Shown here in pieces: positions 48,677-60,715 of a DNA stretch of 64,000 bases. This DNA is from Galerina marginata. Taxonomy: Eukaryota > Basidiomycota > Agaricomycetes > Agaricales > Galerinaceae. The translations under genes were made by a program, and so were the position numbers. Where the stretch lies: the NCBI GenBank assembly GCA_023014335.1, contig JAECYW010000003.1, forward strand, positions 2,852,001 to 2,916,000, in the 5' to 3' direction. Below the pieces are notes generated by a model. That model was not told where the DNA came from and searched no databases. It worked only from the letters and a program-made list of their open reading frames with translations. Within the stretch, counting starts at the first letter, position 1. Every line of letters begins with the position of its first letter.

Positions 48677-49965
48677 ATGGAAATTGAATCGGCAGCCGCC
48701 GATTTCGAGGAGCGCTTGGTGAAGGTGCAGGCTGCTGCAGAGAATATGACGACCTTTGAACCCTACCCGTTCCCTGGGAGGCTCGTAGAAGTTCCATAGT
48801 AAGTTCGCCCATATGTTTTCTGGTATACGCTTCTTACACATTGTTTGTACAGTCCTCTTGACTCTGAAGGGTTCATCCTTCCGCCCGCTCTTCTGAAGTC
48901 GCACAGCAGCGCTTACAATTTCTCGTTGCCCAAGTGCTTTCACGGGTACACGTCCGAGGTCGTTACTAGACCTGCTCCCGGAGGTGTTTTGGCTGTTCAT
49001 TTGATATGCGGAGCCTACAGGTCGAAGCGTGGGGAGTGTGATTTCCATGGTCAGTCATTTCACTCTGATTCGTTTTTACGATTTTAATTGATGTTCGCCA
49101 TGCCAGTTGGTATTACAGAGCTTTTGCAGATTAATCCTCATATTAAGTGCCGTCGCTACAAGCTAAGACTAGGTTTGTGCTCTTTCCGTATTTCGTTGGT
49201 GTTACAGGCTGACATACAAAAGCTGAGGTTCCATGCACCTTTACTACAGAAACTACTGCATCGTCGGCTTCAGACGTTTCAACCTCAGATATCCTTTCCT
49301 CTGACAGCTGCAGTCCTTCCGACAGTTCCAAGGTTTCCGGAAACTCGAAAGCCTCCGAGTCCTGGCAATCCGTACCCGAGTCACTCCCTGACCTCTTGGT
49401 TGGATCTGACAGCGATGACCTCGAGGCTTCAAGAGTGGCCCCCAGATTTGAATCCGTTGGTGGTACGGTATCACCTAAGCCATCTGAACGGTCCCAATGT
49501 GTTATTGGGGATGCAAACCAAGTTATTGCACCCAAACCAAAGCTCTCCCGCCGCCCCAAGCACCGTATTCAGGAGTTGTCATCTGGATTCGATGCGGACA
49601 GCGAAGTTGAAAGCGGGCATATTAAGCACCAAAGGACGAGGAGTCGTAGCATTTTCCTCAAAGAGGAGAGCGAAATTTCAGGGTCCCGTTTAAGTTCCTC
49701 TTGCACTCGACCATCTCTTTCGGACTTCACTCTGCCTCCAGGTATGTGTTGTAGTTCTGTTTGACTTATATTTGCTTTACCGATTTCCTCCATAGGTGAA
49801 GCCGTTCATGCTGCACGCGACGAAGATTGCTACCCACTTCTTGCACGACCAGATGGGGTGTGCTCTGTTATTTCTTGCCTTGATCCAGTTACAAACGACT
49901 TCAGTAACGAGCTTTTTCTGTCCCAAATAGTTAGTGATGCGGTTGACACGAATGTAATGTACTAG
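48677..49965 (+). CDS. Hypothetical Ser-rich protein
   Basis: Exon 1 (48677-48798) begins MEIESAAADFEERLVKVQAA. Exon 2 (48853-49049) has PLPKCFHGYTSEVV-like sequence with several Cys and His (YRSKRGECDFH at its end). Exon 3 starts at 49107 (VGITELLQINPHIKCRRYKL). A long Ser/Asp/Glu-rich disordered stretch follows in the frame around 49213-49740, with basic patches (SRRPKHRIQEL, KHQRTRSRS). The last exon, from about 49796, ends SDAVDTNVMY with a TAG at 49963-49965. The junction after exon 3 is unsettled. No family is recognised. A spaced Cys/His set in exons 2-3 might bind metal, but this is a guess. Confidence 0.5.
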
Positions 49966-50040
49966 CCAGCATCGCTAAGTCACTTACGAAGTCACTTACC
50001 AATGTGTTAGAATACAAATTTAGCATGTTTTATCAAATCT

Positions 50041-50130
50041 TTGTAGTAGTATTGTTACGAGTGCGCTTAGGTCCTTGTAGTGTCACGAGTGCGATGAAGT
50101 CTTTGTACTGTTACGCGTGCGATTAGGTCC
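50041..50130 (+). repeat. Short tandem repeat, three 28-34-bp units
   Basis: Three successive units follow the plan TTGTA-GT-TTACGAGTGCG-TTAGGTCC, starting at 50041, 50075 and 50103. It lies in otherwise gene-free sequence (49966-51392). Confidence 0.7.
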
Positions 50131-51392
50131 TTGAATACATTTCATGTTTTGCGGCTAGACTTGTACAGTAGTCAGGAGGAGAGTGCCTTCCCTGTGGTCT
50201 GAAATGAGTCAGGCTTAGGTGCTTGCAAGCGGAAAGCAAGGAATACGCAGAAGCTTTCCAGAAGGAAGTGCGGGGTTTCTTTGCCAAGTGCTTGCGTCAT
50301 GGAAACCCGATGGTCAACAGTACCCATGGCCTGGTAGTGACTGATGCGTTAAGATATTAGCGAAATAGACCTCGCCGATGCACCGACGACGTCAATTGAC
50401 GTGAGGGCGAACATTTGCGAGGATCCATGGACGCCCAAACAACAACAACGATGCTCCTGCTCTGAAAAAACAGAATGCGTTGGTATCTGTTCAGGCGCAG
50501 GAGCTGAGCGAGGTGAGCTAGGGGGTCGCCGCTCTCCTACAGCAAATGTCGAGCACTACTTGTAGTCATGACAGATGGTGGCGGCATTTGTGGCGGCGTC
50601 GTAATGCTCAATGGGAGGCGGTAAATTCCTGCAAGGAAACTAAAGTTGTAGATAAGTAGGTTAAGGTGAAATGTGGGCCGTCACGCACCTGGCACCTGTG
50701 CTTCATCGTGCATTCCTCAACTACACTGATATTTGGTATCTTCACGGTAATGTTGCGCTACTTGAAAGTCGTTGTTGCCGTTGTTGGTCACGGCAGCGGT
50801 TGGATTTGAGGAAGTGGGTGGGAGGAAAGAAAGTTCGGATCAGTTGCACCGCAGTTTGATACTTACCCTCACTTCAAACTCCGATGCCGTCCAGCCTCAG
50901 ACGCGCCCCACGGGTACGGGTTTGGTAAGGCCTCTGCTGCGCTTAACAATCCGTGATTAGCGATAAACAGGAACTTGCTTTTGCCTGTCGCCTGTACCAA
51001 GCCTGTACCCGCGCAGGTTTCCATACCCGTGCCGTCCACTAATCTGCTTCACTAATATCCTTTGTGAACCATGAATTTCCGGCCCACAACCCTCATTGGA
51101 GGGGAGGGGCACTCGGAATGGTGCTGGGTGTTGTTTCAGCCATGTTAGAAGGCACGGCAAAGGATGGTGTAATGTCGCGGCAGACAAACAAACTGGCCCT
51201 ATAAATAGAACTTGTAAAAATAGATATCTGTGAATAGGCTCTATAAATAGACTTGTAATAAATGGGATTCACAAGGCACTTTCTTGAATGGTGGTGTATG
51301 TACATTAAACCAGACAAATCAAATAAAATAATAGAGTACTTAGGAAATCTGTGAGACTGTTCATACTTATTTCACAATACTGTTGCTCCCAT

Positions 51393-52343
51393 TTATGTGT
51401 GCTCTGAATTGTTTAGTAGCGATGATATCAAGTACCGCTCATCTCGGCTGGCAACTGATTTATTTTCTTTAGTGTTATGATCAGGCATAGAAAGGCTTAG
51501 AATATGAACAAGAATCATACCAGTAATGGTGTGCTGAGCAGTATCTTGACCCTGACTAGATGTGACTGTCAGGAATTTATTTGTTGGTGGAGGCAAAGAT
51601 GGAAATGGCAAAGAAATGTTTGAGACGCCGGTTCCACGTAGTGTGCGTTCTTTCATGAGGTTTGATGTCATCCATTTTGCCGTTTCTGATTCAAGCCTCA
51701 TTCGAGAGTAGTAGCTTGGAAAGACAAGCACAAATGCTGGCCATCCTGGGTGGTCCGGTGCAAGAATTTCTGAGTTGCGTGCCTGTGCATTGACAATGAT
51801 ATAGCTATATTGGCCAAATTGCCATCGGAGACGAGAAGCAAAGTATCGAATAATCGGATTGTCAACTCGCTTCAGAATGATGGGAGTGTTTCGACAGATT
51901 TGTACATTTTCAGGTGTGATTGTGTCGATAAAAATGCGCCATTTGATCCGATGAAACTGCGTCTCTGGTGTGATGTCGATTATGTGTTCATCATCAATAA
52001 AGATAGGTTTCTCTTCCCACATTTGTTGAATAGCTAGTGATCTGTGTATAGGAGGCTGTTCATAACGGTATGGTGGACCTTCTCCAGTAGAAGAACTGTA
52101 ATGTGTTGGTGGCAATGGAAAGCGGTTACTTGCATAAAACAGACTGCAAGTTGATGTTGGAGGCGCATAGATGGGTTTGTAAATTGTGTTGCTAGTGGGT
52201 GGGTCTGTTATTGTGATACTTGGAGGTGGTGAGGAGTTGTGCCGTTGATATGGTCCATATGGAGTTGACCAGTCCCAGACAGCAATGAGGTTTCCAGTGG
52301 CAGACATACAGCAGTCAGACAGGACTGAGTTTGGAGTTGTCAT
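51393..52343 (-). CDS. Unknown-family paralogue A of a three-gene tandem cluster
   Basis: The open frame runs 52493-51393. By comparison with its neighbours the likely start is the ATG at about 52343 (MTTPNSVLSDCCMS). The N-terminal third is Pro/Ser-rich. The C-terminal domain begins near EEKPIFIDDEHIIDITPE and includes RYFASRLRWQFGQYSYIIVN and APDHPGWPAFVLVFPS. This order (IIxI-P-E, RG/RN-x-I/V, IxYxA-x-RR, DHxxWP-x-L-V) is shared with the two genes to the right. It is the most divergent of the three. The C-terminus may be altered by an intron after about 51528. No known family is recognised. Confidence 0.55.
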   Translation of the reverse strand: MTTPNSVLSDCCMSATGNLIAVWDWSTPYGPYQRHNSSPPPSITITDPPTSNTIYKPIYAPPTSTCSLFYASNRFPLPPTHYSSSTGEGPPYRYEQPPIHRSLAIQQMWEEKPIFIDDEHIIDITPETQFHRIKWRIFIDTITPENVQICRNTPIILKRVDNPIIRYFASRLRWQFGQYSYIIVNAQARNSEILAPDHPGWPAFVLVFPSYYSRMRLESETAKWMTSNLMKERTLRGTGVSNISLPFPSLPPPTNKFLTVTSSQGQDTAQHTITGMILVHILSLSMPDHNTKENKSVASRDERYLISSLLNNSEHT

Positions 52344-52652
52344 ATTGCAGATGAATGAAGATAGAAGAAAAGGTCTAAGTCGTGTCGTTGTTGCAGCAAA
52401 TATAATCAAAGCGCTTAAAATGGTCAACTCAGGGAACACAAAAGACGAAATTGTGATAAATTTAGCCATATTATTAAGCAGGTGCGTCTGCATTCAACAG
52501 AGCTCGTGCATATACTGCCAACAATGGCTAATAAAACATGTTCAATAAAATATTTATTTATTCCACCAAAAAAAAATTGGAAAGGGGGGGGGAGGAGTCG
52601 AGAGTAAGCAGACAGATGGCATATGGTTTATAAAGAAAGGAAAACTATTGAA

Positions 52653-53693
52653 CTAGTGAATAATATCGACGATTGGACGGTTGTCACGACAAGTAATGCA
52701 GAGGTTTAAACCCCGAAGAGAACGAAAAGAGTAACGGGCAAAAGCTCTAGACACCAGGACTGGAGGGCCGCCCAAGTAATTACCTGCCACAAACTTATTG
52801 TCGTAGTACTGGACCAACTCCTTGGGAATAGGAACATGACACCGGTCATTTGTGACAAGAATGGTGAGCGTTGGCCATTCACTGTGATCTGCACGTAAGA
52901 GGGTTTGATTCTCTGTAAACGAATTTAGCTGGACCAAAGATGTTTCTGCTCCAATGCTTCTCCGAACTGTGGCAATATACTTTATTTGTGGATCATCATG
53001 CCCACCAATGACAAAGACACTGCCGCGTGAAATATCACCGATGATAGCAGACATCTCTGGGACGATACGGTAGAGCGAACCTTGAAGTTCTGGCTCAATG
53101 ACAATAATGTAATTGTCATCAGAAAGAATTTGCGGTGGAGAAGACCAGATCTTCTTAAATTCTTTTGTGTTGAAAAAGCGGGGATGGATGTCACGGAAAC
53201 AGTTATCGAAGGTAGTGGCCAGTTCATAGTCGCGATATGGGTAACATGGAAAGCGGTCTCTGCCTTTATTTGCTGCAGAAAAAAGTGGCATATGAAGGAA
53301 AGATGTGTCGTTGGAAATAGTGAGAGAGGAATGTGTTTCTTGAGGAGAAGAAGAATATGCATTCTTTGTGACTGGACCAGGTGACGTGGAAATGAGATCG
53401 CTGTATTTCTCCAAAACCCCAAGCTTAGATGAAGGACTATAAAGAATGGGTGGGGCGACATGGATAGGAGTAGGCACAGGTGGTGGGATCATGCGACATC
53501 CAGCGATAGTGGTATTAGAATCAGCAAGCGAGCTAGATTGTTTCAAAAAGGACGTTCATGGTCAGCTATTGACATAGACTGACAAAGGCAAATCTTACAT
53601 GAATGAGGGCAAAGGCATTTGCGGTATGCGTGGAATAGGAATAGTATTCTGCGTGCGCATAAGCTCATGGACGGCAGGTTTAGAGCAAGACAT
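52653..53693 (-). CDS. Unknown-family paralogue B
   Basis: A short first exon (from 53693, MSCSKPAVHELMRTQNTIPI) is spliced to an exon that runs to 52653. Shared blocks with paralogue C include GRDRFPCYPYRDYELATTFD, EIHPRxF-like RDIHPRFFNTKEF, PPQILSDDNYIIVIEPELQG, FVIGGHDDPQIKYIATVRRS, SLVQLNSFTENQTLLRADHS and a C-terminus DNRPIVDIIH. The protein is about 320 residues, with no signal peptide or membrane helix evident. Function is unknown. High conservation of VQLNxFTExQxLxRADHxxWP between B and C marks the core of the domain. Confidence 0.7.
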
Positions 53694-53956
53694 TGTGGGG
53701 AAATAGAGAATCAAAGATTGAAGACGTTGTGGTTTCTTATTGGGCTCTATATATATTATTGGACAATCGTGGTTCTCTGGGAATGATGACTTATAGCATC
53801 CGACGGACCGAATTCAGGGTCTAATTCTGGAATCACTTCTGTTTCCAGTCTATATCCGCTGGATCTTGAAATCCGCTGGATCTTGAAATGTCACTATCTG
53901 AATCGTCAGGATTTTTCCCTATATTTCTGTTGAGTGGCACTGGTAGGCAATGGAAC

Positions 53957-54655
53957 CCTTGGGTATCTCAGCACCTACCCATATAGGTTTACTTGTCAAA
54001 ACAAGCCCCCAAATGTCTAAAACAATCCAGAAACAAGCAAGTTATACTAATTTCGCTGTTATTCACAAAATCAGCTATGACTCACTGGAATAGTATTTTC
54101 TTCCCACAGTAAATGAAGTCTGGACAGAATCACGTAGCATGGGAGGGGCTATCCACGAACATTCCATATTTGAAATCTTTGAAGGCGAGTCCATTGTTAA
54201 TTGTTTTGTAATACACCTGAATAGTTTCGCTTTCTCCTCTGGCCAGAGAAATGGTATAGAGATCACAACCAGTTCCATTATATAGTTCCTGTTGTCGGTT
54301 CAAAACAATGCCCAAGAGTTACCTGTGTATTTGCCTAGTGCTTTAATGCTGAGGCCCAGACAACGCAGAAATATGGAAATGCATGAGTACACCAGACCTG
54401 TGTGGGGCATGGGTAAGGGTACTGACCAGGACGGGTACGGATAACAATATAGATACCTGTGACTTTCAAAACAAGCCCAAGAACATATTTTTTGGCCCAG
54501 AAATGAATAAGATACAGCTGATTTTATGAAATTTATCAAAACCCATCATATTTCACTCATTTCTTGGCCGTTTTGGCCATTCTTGGACTTGTTTTGATGG
54601 GTAAACCCATGCAGGTTGCGGGTATGGGTACAGGTAGGTGCCAAGATACCTGAGG
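53957..54655. mobile_element. Non-autonomous inverted-repeat element (MITE-like)
   Basis: The left arm GGGTATCTCAGCACCTACCC (53961) with GGTTTAC (53986) and TCAAAACAAG (53996) is mirrored on the right. There CTTGTTTTGA lies at 54588, GTAAACC at 54601 and GGTAGGTGCCAAGATACC at 54633-54650. The arms are imperfect, with extra bases in the right one. The 700-bp interior has no gene. It sits in the gap between paralogues B and C. GGGTAYGGGTAC-type words in the right arm also occur near 50915-51030, suggesting a related remnant there. Confidence 0.65.
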
Positions 54656-54952
54656 ATTACTTGTGCATCTGACTACGCAGAAGCTGTTCGCCAGTTGTAT
54701 TGTCTAAAATCATCCAAAGGGAACAAGCTCACACGATCCAAGTCCAAGTTAATTGATATGGTACAATAAACGTATAGTGACCCAACTGCAGTGCTAATCA
54801 ACCTCGCCAGTATACTCTATCCTCAACACATAGTCACAATATTCAGAAAAAATGAAAATAGGAAGATATAAAGGTGTGACTGAGTAAAGGAGCGACCTCG
54901 ATATGAGGAGATAAATATAAGAATGACTATTGGTTAGAGGAAAGATGAAGCG

Positions 54953-55830
54953 TTAGAAGACCTTGACAAATGGGCGATTATCTGGTTCCATGATAGGACT
55001 GCAGTTGAAGAGAACCTCATAGGCATGTTGTATGAATCCGCGTATACGATTCGATGAGTGGTCCTGTCGAAACTTTGTCTTGAGTAACGGTGCCAGTTGG
55101 GCAGGTATGGGTACATCGCATAGTGTGTTAGGGACAACAAGCACCAATGCGGGCCAATCAATATGATCGGCTCTGACTAAGGATTGATCTTCGGTAAAGG
55201 CATTGAGCTGTACCAAAGAATTTTCGGAGCTTAGGTATCGTCGGATTGTCGCAATATACTTAACTTCTGTCTGGCTTTGACCACCTATGAGAAAGACGGT
55301 TCCTCTACGCACAATTTTCTTGATTGCGCCTTTTCTTGGGACCACCTTATAGGAGACACCTCGAAGCTTTTTTTCAATTCGGATGCGAATATCTTCAAGT
55401 TGAAGAATTTGAGGAGTAGAGTGCCAATGCATCTGAAAGTCGAACTCCCTAAAATGGCGTGGATGAATTTCTTGAGCCAGCCCACCAAAAGTCTCTGCAA
55501 GTTCGAAGGGTGATTGGATTATGGGAGGGAAACGATCTCGTCCTTCGTTGCCTAGCTCAGCGCCTGGAATGGAACGGTATACAGGAAGCCCCTTGTTCAG
55601 GAAGTCGCGTGCGGTAGGGCTGACTGAGGCTAGATGGAGTATTCAGATGAATAAAGGACAGTTAAGTTGAGATATAGAAATATCGTACAATGTTCTTGAG
55701 AGGCCTTGGCAGTAGTGTTGCTGGCTGCCGATTCTTTATTATCAGGTGGGATTGGAGGCAATGATGTAGGTGCAGAAGGAATAGGGAGGATGGGATGTGT
55801 TTGCATGAGGGGGTTGGGATTGTGTGGCAT
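54953..55830 (-). CDS. Unknown-family paralogue C
   Basis: It begins MPHNPNPLMQTHPILPIPSA (55830), with an intron of about 55 bp (GTACGA...ATCTAG) after residue 47. The remainder contains GNEGRDRFPPIIQSPFELAE, EIHPRHFREFDF, TPQILQLEDIRIRIEKKLRG, VFLIGGQSQTEVKYIATIRR, SLVQLNAFTEDQSLVRADHI and DWPALVLVVPN, ending DNRPFVKVF at 54953. The product is about 275 residues. It aligns block by block with paralogue B. All three cluster members lie on the minus strand, as expected from tandem duplication. Confidence 0.7.
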
Positions 55831-56947
55831 GGCGAATGTTAAAATGAAAGAGCGGGGTTTGGAGGAAGTTGCTGTTCGTATTTTCAAAGAGGGGTGTGTC
55901 TATTTATATTACGGTGTGATTGTCGTGGAAACAATGTTTGGGTTGCTGATCAAGTTCGTTCCGAGCCCTTGCCCCATTAGGTCAGCCTTTAGCTTCTGGA
56001 TTCAGAATCGTCAGATTCAGATTCATTATTATCTGAGCCAATGAATCTTTCTTGGGTGTTCTTTTTCATGAAGATGTGGTTCATATGATCGTGTATAATA
56101 CTTATGAGGTAAAAGATGAGATGGTGTAATTTTGGGGCATATTCCCAGATAAATTGGCATACTCCAGGGTTCCTTGAATGATAATCTGTCTATATTGGCC
56201 CTTGGGATGCTTCCCCATCTTCATTTAACATTATGATATGTTTAAACAGTTTTTCCTCCTCTGGCCAAAGAAAACCCCGGGGGTTAATATGTAATTTGGC
56301 CATTCATGCTTCTGTTATCTTTTTGGCAGGTTCAAACTCTGGAATTTGTTGGGGTAGCAAGGGTAAAAAAAAGATGGTCTTCTGGACTTGTTGGATTACT
56401 TGGCAGTCTTCTGGGAAAAGGTGAGTCCCAGAGTACTAGTATATCTGTCCTCACAGATCTGAATGAAAGAAAAAGATGGGGATGTGGGAGTGACATTATG
56501 CATTTTGTGGTTTATAAATCACTGTATTTTAGGACTTTGATTGACATCAACTTGAGTCAAGATATTAATGACTCAGGTAACAGTCTATGTTGCCACTTTA
56601 TTAACATTTTGCAAACTCAGCTCATATGATGATCTATGGATGAGCGCCTTAAGATGTACAGTGGCTTCAGGTAAACTGTAAATTATGCAAACTATGGTTT
56701 TAATTCTTAGTGTCCAGGTACCGCCCGCAGGGCCATTATAAGGAATTATTAAATTAAGCGCTCATATCATGTTGGAAGTTAAAGATGAAGCCAAACAAGT
56801 TGCTCGTCACGTGTATGAAACACGTCAGTTTCGCTAGGTTTCGCTGCGTCAAACCATCGACTTGGACCACAACCACAACGTGCCTATTGGATGTCTTCAG
56901 GATAACTGTAACAAAGTCCCACTATCTTATAATCGCGCTCCTCTAAA

Positions 56948-57969
56948 ATGGACCAAATTATCGCCGAAATCAAGAAAATTCCTCCAGTGACAAGATTTGT
57001 CTGTGGATCGTCACTTGCGGTGACACTCTCTGTGGTTATCGGCGTTGTTTCGCCATATTCGGTTCTGTTTGTGAAGGAATATGTGTTCAAGAAGCTCCAG
57101 GTACTTTCAGTTCCTGTGCTTATGGGAACACATTGGTTTATCGTTGCATTTTGCAGATATGGCGGTTGTACACGGCTTTCTTTGTAGGAAGTAAGTCCCT
57201 ATATTGGCGGTATCATCCTGCCTGAAAACGCCGCTCATGCAGCTGTCTATAAGGTGGAGGACTCAACTACATCTTTGAATTTATTATGCTATAGCAAGTT
57301 TATTTGCCATTACTTGGTTCTCGACACTGACTATCCCTTCGTTTAGTCGCACTATGAATGACCTTGAAACAAGATCCTACTTCTTGCGCTCATCAGATCT
57401 TGCATGGCAGCTTCTCTGGGCTTGTGCCGGGATCGTCGTATGTCTATATCCTATCTTGTATCACAATTGCTCGCACTCATTCTTGCTTAATCCTCCAGGG
57501 TGCCACCTGGCCTCTACGAACCTTCATATTCACCAGAGCCTTTCTCCTCTGCATCGTGTACCTCTACTCCTCCCTCGCCCCTCCGGGTGCCACGACCTCC
57601 ATTATGGGACTTGTTACCGTTCCCGTGAAATACTACCCATACGTCTTGATCGGCTTTGACCTTATCATTGCCGGTCCACAGGCAGCCGCACAGTCCGTCG
57701 CAGGCGCTGTCGTTGGCCACGCATGGTGGTGGTCGGTCTGGGGTGGGGAGCTCGGCTCGCAAGGTCTTCTGACCAGATACGCTCGCGCGCCACAGTGGAT
57801 GATGGACCTATTTGGGGAAACTGGGCAAGCTGGTCCGCCAGCGGCAGCTGGGGGCACGGCTGCGGGGTTGGCAAGGTCGGGGATCCACGTATCGGCTCCC
57901 AGAGAGGCACCAGCACCTGGAAACCCCACTGGTCATAGTTGGGGCAGTGGAAGGAGGCTAGGGACGTAA
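56948..57969 (+). CDS. Derlin (Der1-like) ERAD membrane protein
   Basis: Exons are 56948-57100, 57157-57190, 57254-57293, 57347-57437 and about 57500-57969. Diagnostic blocks are IPPVTRF near the start, QIWRLYTAFF across the first junction, GGLNYIFEFIMLYR, DLAWQLLWACAGIV, GATWPLRTFIFTRAF and MGLVTVPVKYYPYVLIGFDL. About five hydrophobic membrane segments are visible, then a Gly/Ala/Pro-rich C-terminus ending RRLGT. Derlins form part of the ER retrotranslocation channel that moves misfolded proteins to the cytosol for ubiquitination and degradation. The third intron uses a GC donor (GCAAGT at 57294) with a TTTAG acceptor at 57346. Without that splice the frame hits TAG. Confidence 0.88.
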
Positions 57970-60715
57970 TTGAAGATTTTGTTCTTCATTTTTCGAAGCA
58001 CGAAGGTACACTGCGGGGCGAGGGTCACTTCTTGGTGTGTAACATTATATTTTTGTGTTTTAGAGCGTTTGAATGTACTTTGAAATGCACCCACCAAACT
58101 GCCCACTAGAACAACCATTTATAATCCTCAACTTCCCATTCCACTTTTTCCGAATCGTCCTCTTTGCTGGTTTTGCATTGGCTATGATGAACAAAGCAAA
58201 CTGCCTGACTGCCTGCCCATCGTCAACCATGCTGCGTTTCGAGTTGAGCTCCTGAGCTCCTTGTTAACCGCTGGTTGGATGAGCTCCTTGACCATAGGAA
58301 CAGGGCAGGATGAAGGTTGTATAATTTGCAACCTGAGCTGCCAAAGCCTGCCATCTTACCTTGACTTTCTCATTTTAAATTTTTATATAGGGAATGCTGA
58401 ACCAACTTATTCCGTTTACAGAACCAAGCTATGGGGGGATTCTCGTGGGATGTGTTTCCGACCACTAACATTTGCGACAATGGTCACGTTAAACATGCCA
58501 ATTCGTTGGTTCTATTTTCCTGATCACGGTCTGTAAATTATATGACGCGCGATCTCAACGATCATGAAGAGTCGAACGCGTTCTAAGTTCCAAACAAGGC
58601 ATCCCGTGGACCCCTAGGACAAGATATTTTGATTCTGACCTTCACTGCGCCACTCTTCACACAGGTTCTTGCTATCGCTAATAATCGATTCTTATCGTTT
58701 GGCATCTAGTCATCCATCCGGGATCGCTACGTCTGGCCGCAGCTCCGCTATACCATGTATGGGAGGCATATTTCGCAAGCATTTCAGTCTACAGGCTCCT
58801 AAACTATTCACCGCTGCATATTTAGCACAGTTTCGGTCAGCTGGTTCTGGCGATTGGACCCCTTAAGCACTGCCTTTCGTCGCTTATCGGCTGTCGAATC
58901 TTCCTGGAAGCCGTCCGTGAATCGGCCTTCGAATCGTGGATTTGAGAACGTCCCAAGTAGTGCCTCTGGGGTCGCGAAGCGTAGCCAGGGTGCAGAATAT
59001 TTTGCAATGCCGATGGGAAGCTCGTAACTTCTGGTGAGTAAACCTGGAGCCTGGAGTAAACTCAATGAAATTGAGTGGGACTAACCATGGATGTTGTTAG
59101 GTCCTGCGTATCGCAGACATTGAGAATGGAATTGCGGCTGACCGTGGTGTTCGAAGGTCCAGTGCCGAGTGTGTCTTCACCTGTCATGATATGCTTGGGG
59201 TCTTAAAAATAACTTTCTTAGCCCACTGCCAGCGGATAATGCGACATATGAAGCAATCGGCGGCGTTTGAACAACCTTGGCCCAGCCAGAGGTAGTTTCC
59301 TGCGGGTGGGTTGTAGACTCATGCTGGAGCTTGAGCCTGGATCTTTTCTCCTGAGTCATTAAAATGATGCAGTCTGCATCGGACTCCGAGTCCTGTCGGA
59401 CTGTGTCGCTTGTGAACTTAGATGTGAACCACTGCGTCGCGAATAACGAGAGATACCCACACTAGCCCAGTGGAGTACGGCCTGCTCGATTCAAAGGAAG
59501 TTCGGAACTGTGAACGGCGAAGTACATTCGTCCCAAGGGGATCTATTCCAGTGCGAATTTTAGAAGCACCCGGAATCGGGTGACCCCGAGAGTTGCGCAG
59601 TTGTCCGTCGCAGTTGCGTGCCAGTGTTCATGGAAGGAAAGGCCAACTTATCGACCTCAACAGGATGGGTATTGAAGGCACTGTTGTTAACGCCGGTGTT
59701 GATGTCAACGTCGGTGGCAGCAGACCTTATGACATCAGCCCGAATAGTCATATTTTATTTGACTTTTATCAACTTTCGACGCCTAGTTCGACGCAGGTAG
59801 CGGTCTTAAGTATGACTGCGGGCGTGTGCCAGTGACTGATCTGCGACCAGTAAGGAGTGTGCCAAAGCAAATTGTAGATGTAAGTTAATGAAATAGTTAT
59901 GCCACCGTATCTATAAGTTAACATTAATGATGTAAACGTCGACGTAAAATTTGAGAGTCCAGTGCGGCTGAAGATGTTCTGGCCGTGTTCATCAGGCATT
60001 ATACATCATCCACGTTCTAGAGTTGAGTATGCGGGGTAATTGTACAGAGTGTATTTGGTGAGTGATGTTAATGGTGATGCGTCGGGGAATGTGCGTCCTG
60101 GACCTGGACCTTCGGCGTAATGCTGGCGAACCCAAATGGTAAATGGGAAACATGAGTCCAAAGACTTGAATTCGAGCCCGGTGTGCAGTCTAATGTGGGA
60201 TGCGTGGAACTGAACGGAGAAACTGGGAGCTTCAAAGCCGGTATGAAGCTCGATCGACGAGTGCTCTGTGGTAATGAATGCAGAGAACAGAAACGAGGCT
60301 GAAAAAAATTGTACATTGAGGAACTGGTGACGAGACCTTGAAACGGGCATAACGGATCTGAGAGACGACCGGAAATAAGGAACAATAATGTGCAATGCTG
60401 TTGTGATTGTTGCGTGTAAAAATACAAATGCGATTGTGTATGATGCTGGATGTGTCCGAGACCGAGAAATGGAACCATGAAAGCGGTACAGGGAGAGGGA
60501 GAAGTAGAGATGGTCGGGTAGAAGAGTGGGGTGGGATGCGATATGATGATAAGAGAAAGGTACCGGTGTAAAGAGAAGGGGGTGGAGACGCAGGGATGAT
60601 CAGAAACGATGTGCGGGACGGCATTCGAAAACGATGCCGATGGGAAACGAAGGCGCCATGTAATTTTTGTTTCATGACCTCTCTTCGTTCGGCATCCTAG
60701 GGCTATAATCGTCCC
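57970..60715. other. Gene-poor stretch
   Basis: Several frames of 60-150 codons occur (for example on the minus strand at 60006-60675 and 58808-59065). None has a recognisable domain or a convincing exon structure. The Ser/Pro-rich minus frames near 60100-60670 reflect base composition. Confidence 0.4.

Noticed and set aside
50880..51040. GGGTACGGG-type words as telomere-like repeats
   Set aside because: They are few, irregular and better explained as remnants of the inverted-repeat element seen at 53957-54655.
52344..52493. Hydrophobic N-terminal extension of paralogue A as a signal or membrane anchor
   Set aside because: The related genes start with Pro-rich segments and lack it, so it is more likely upstream non-coding sequence left open by chance.
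60068..60675. Overlapping Ser/Pro-rich minus frames as a gene
   Set aside because: Three frames are open at once with no splice logic or domain; this is base composition.
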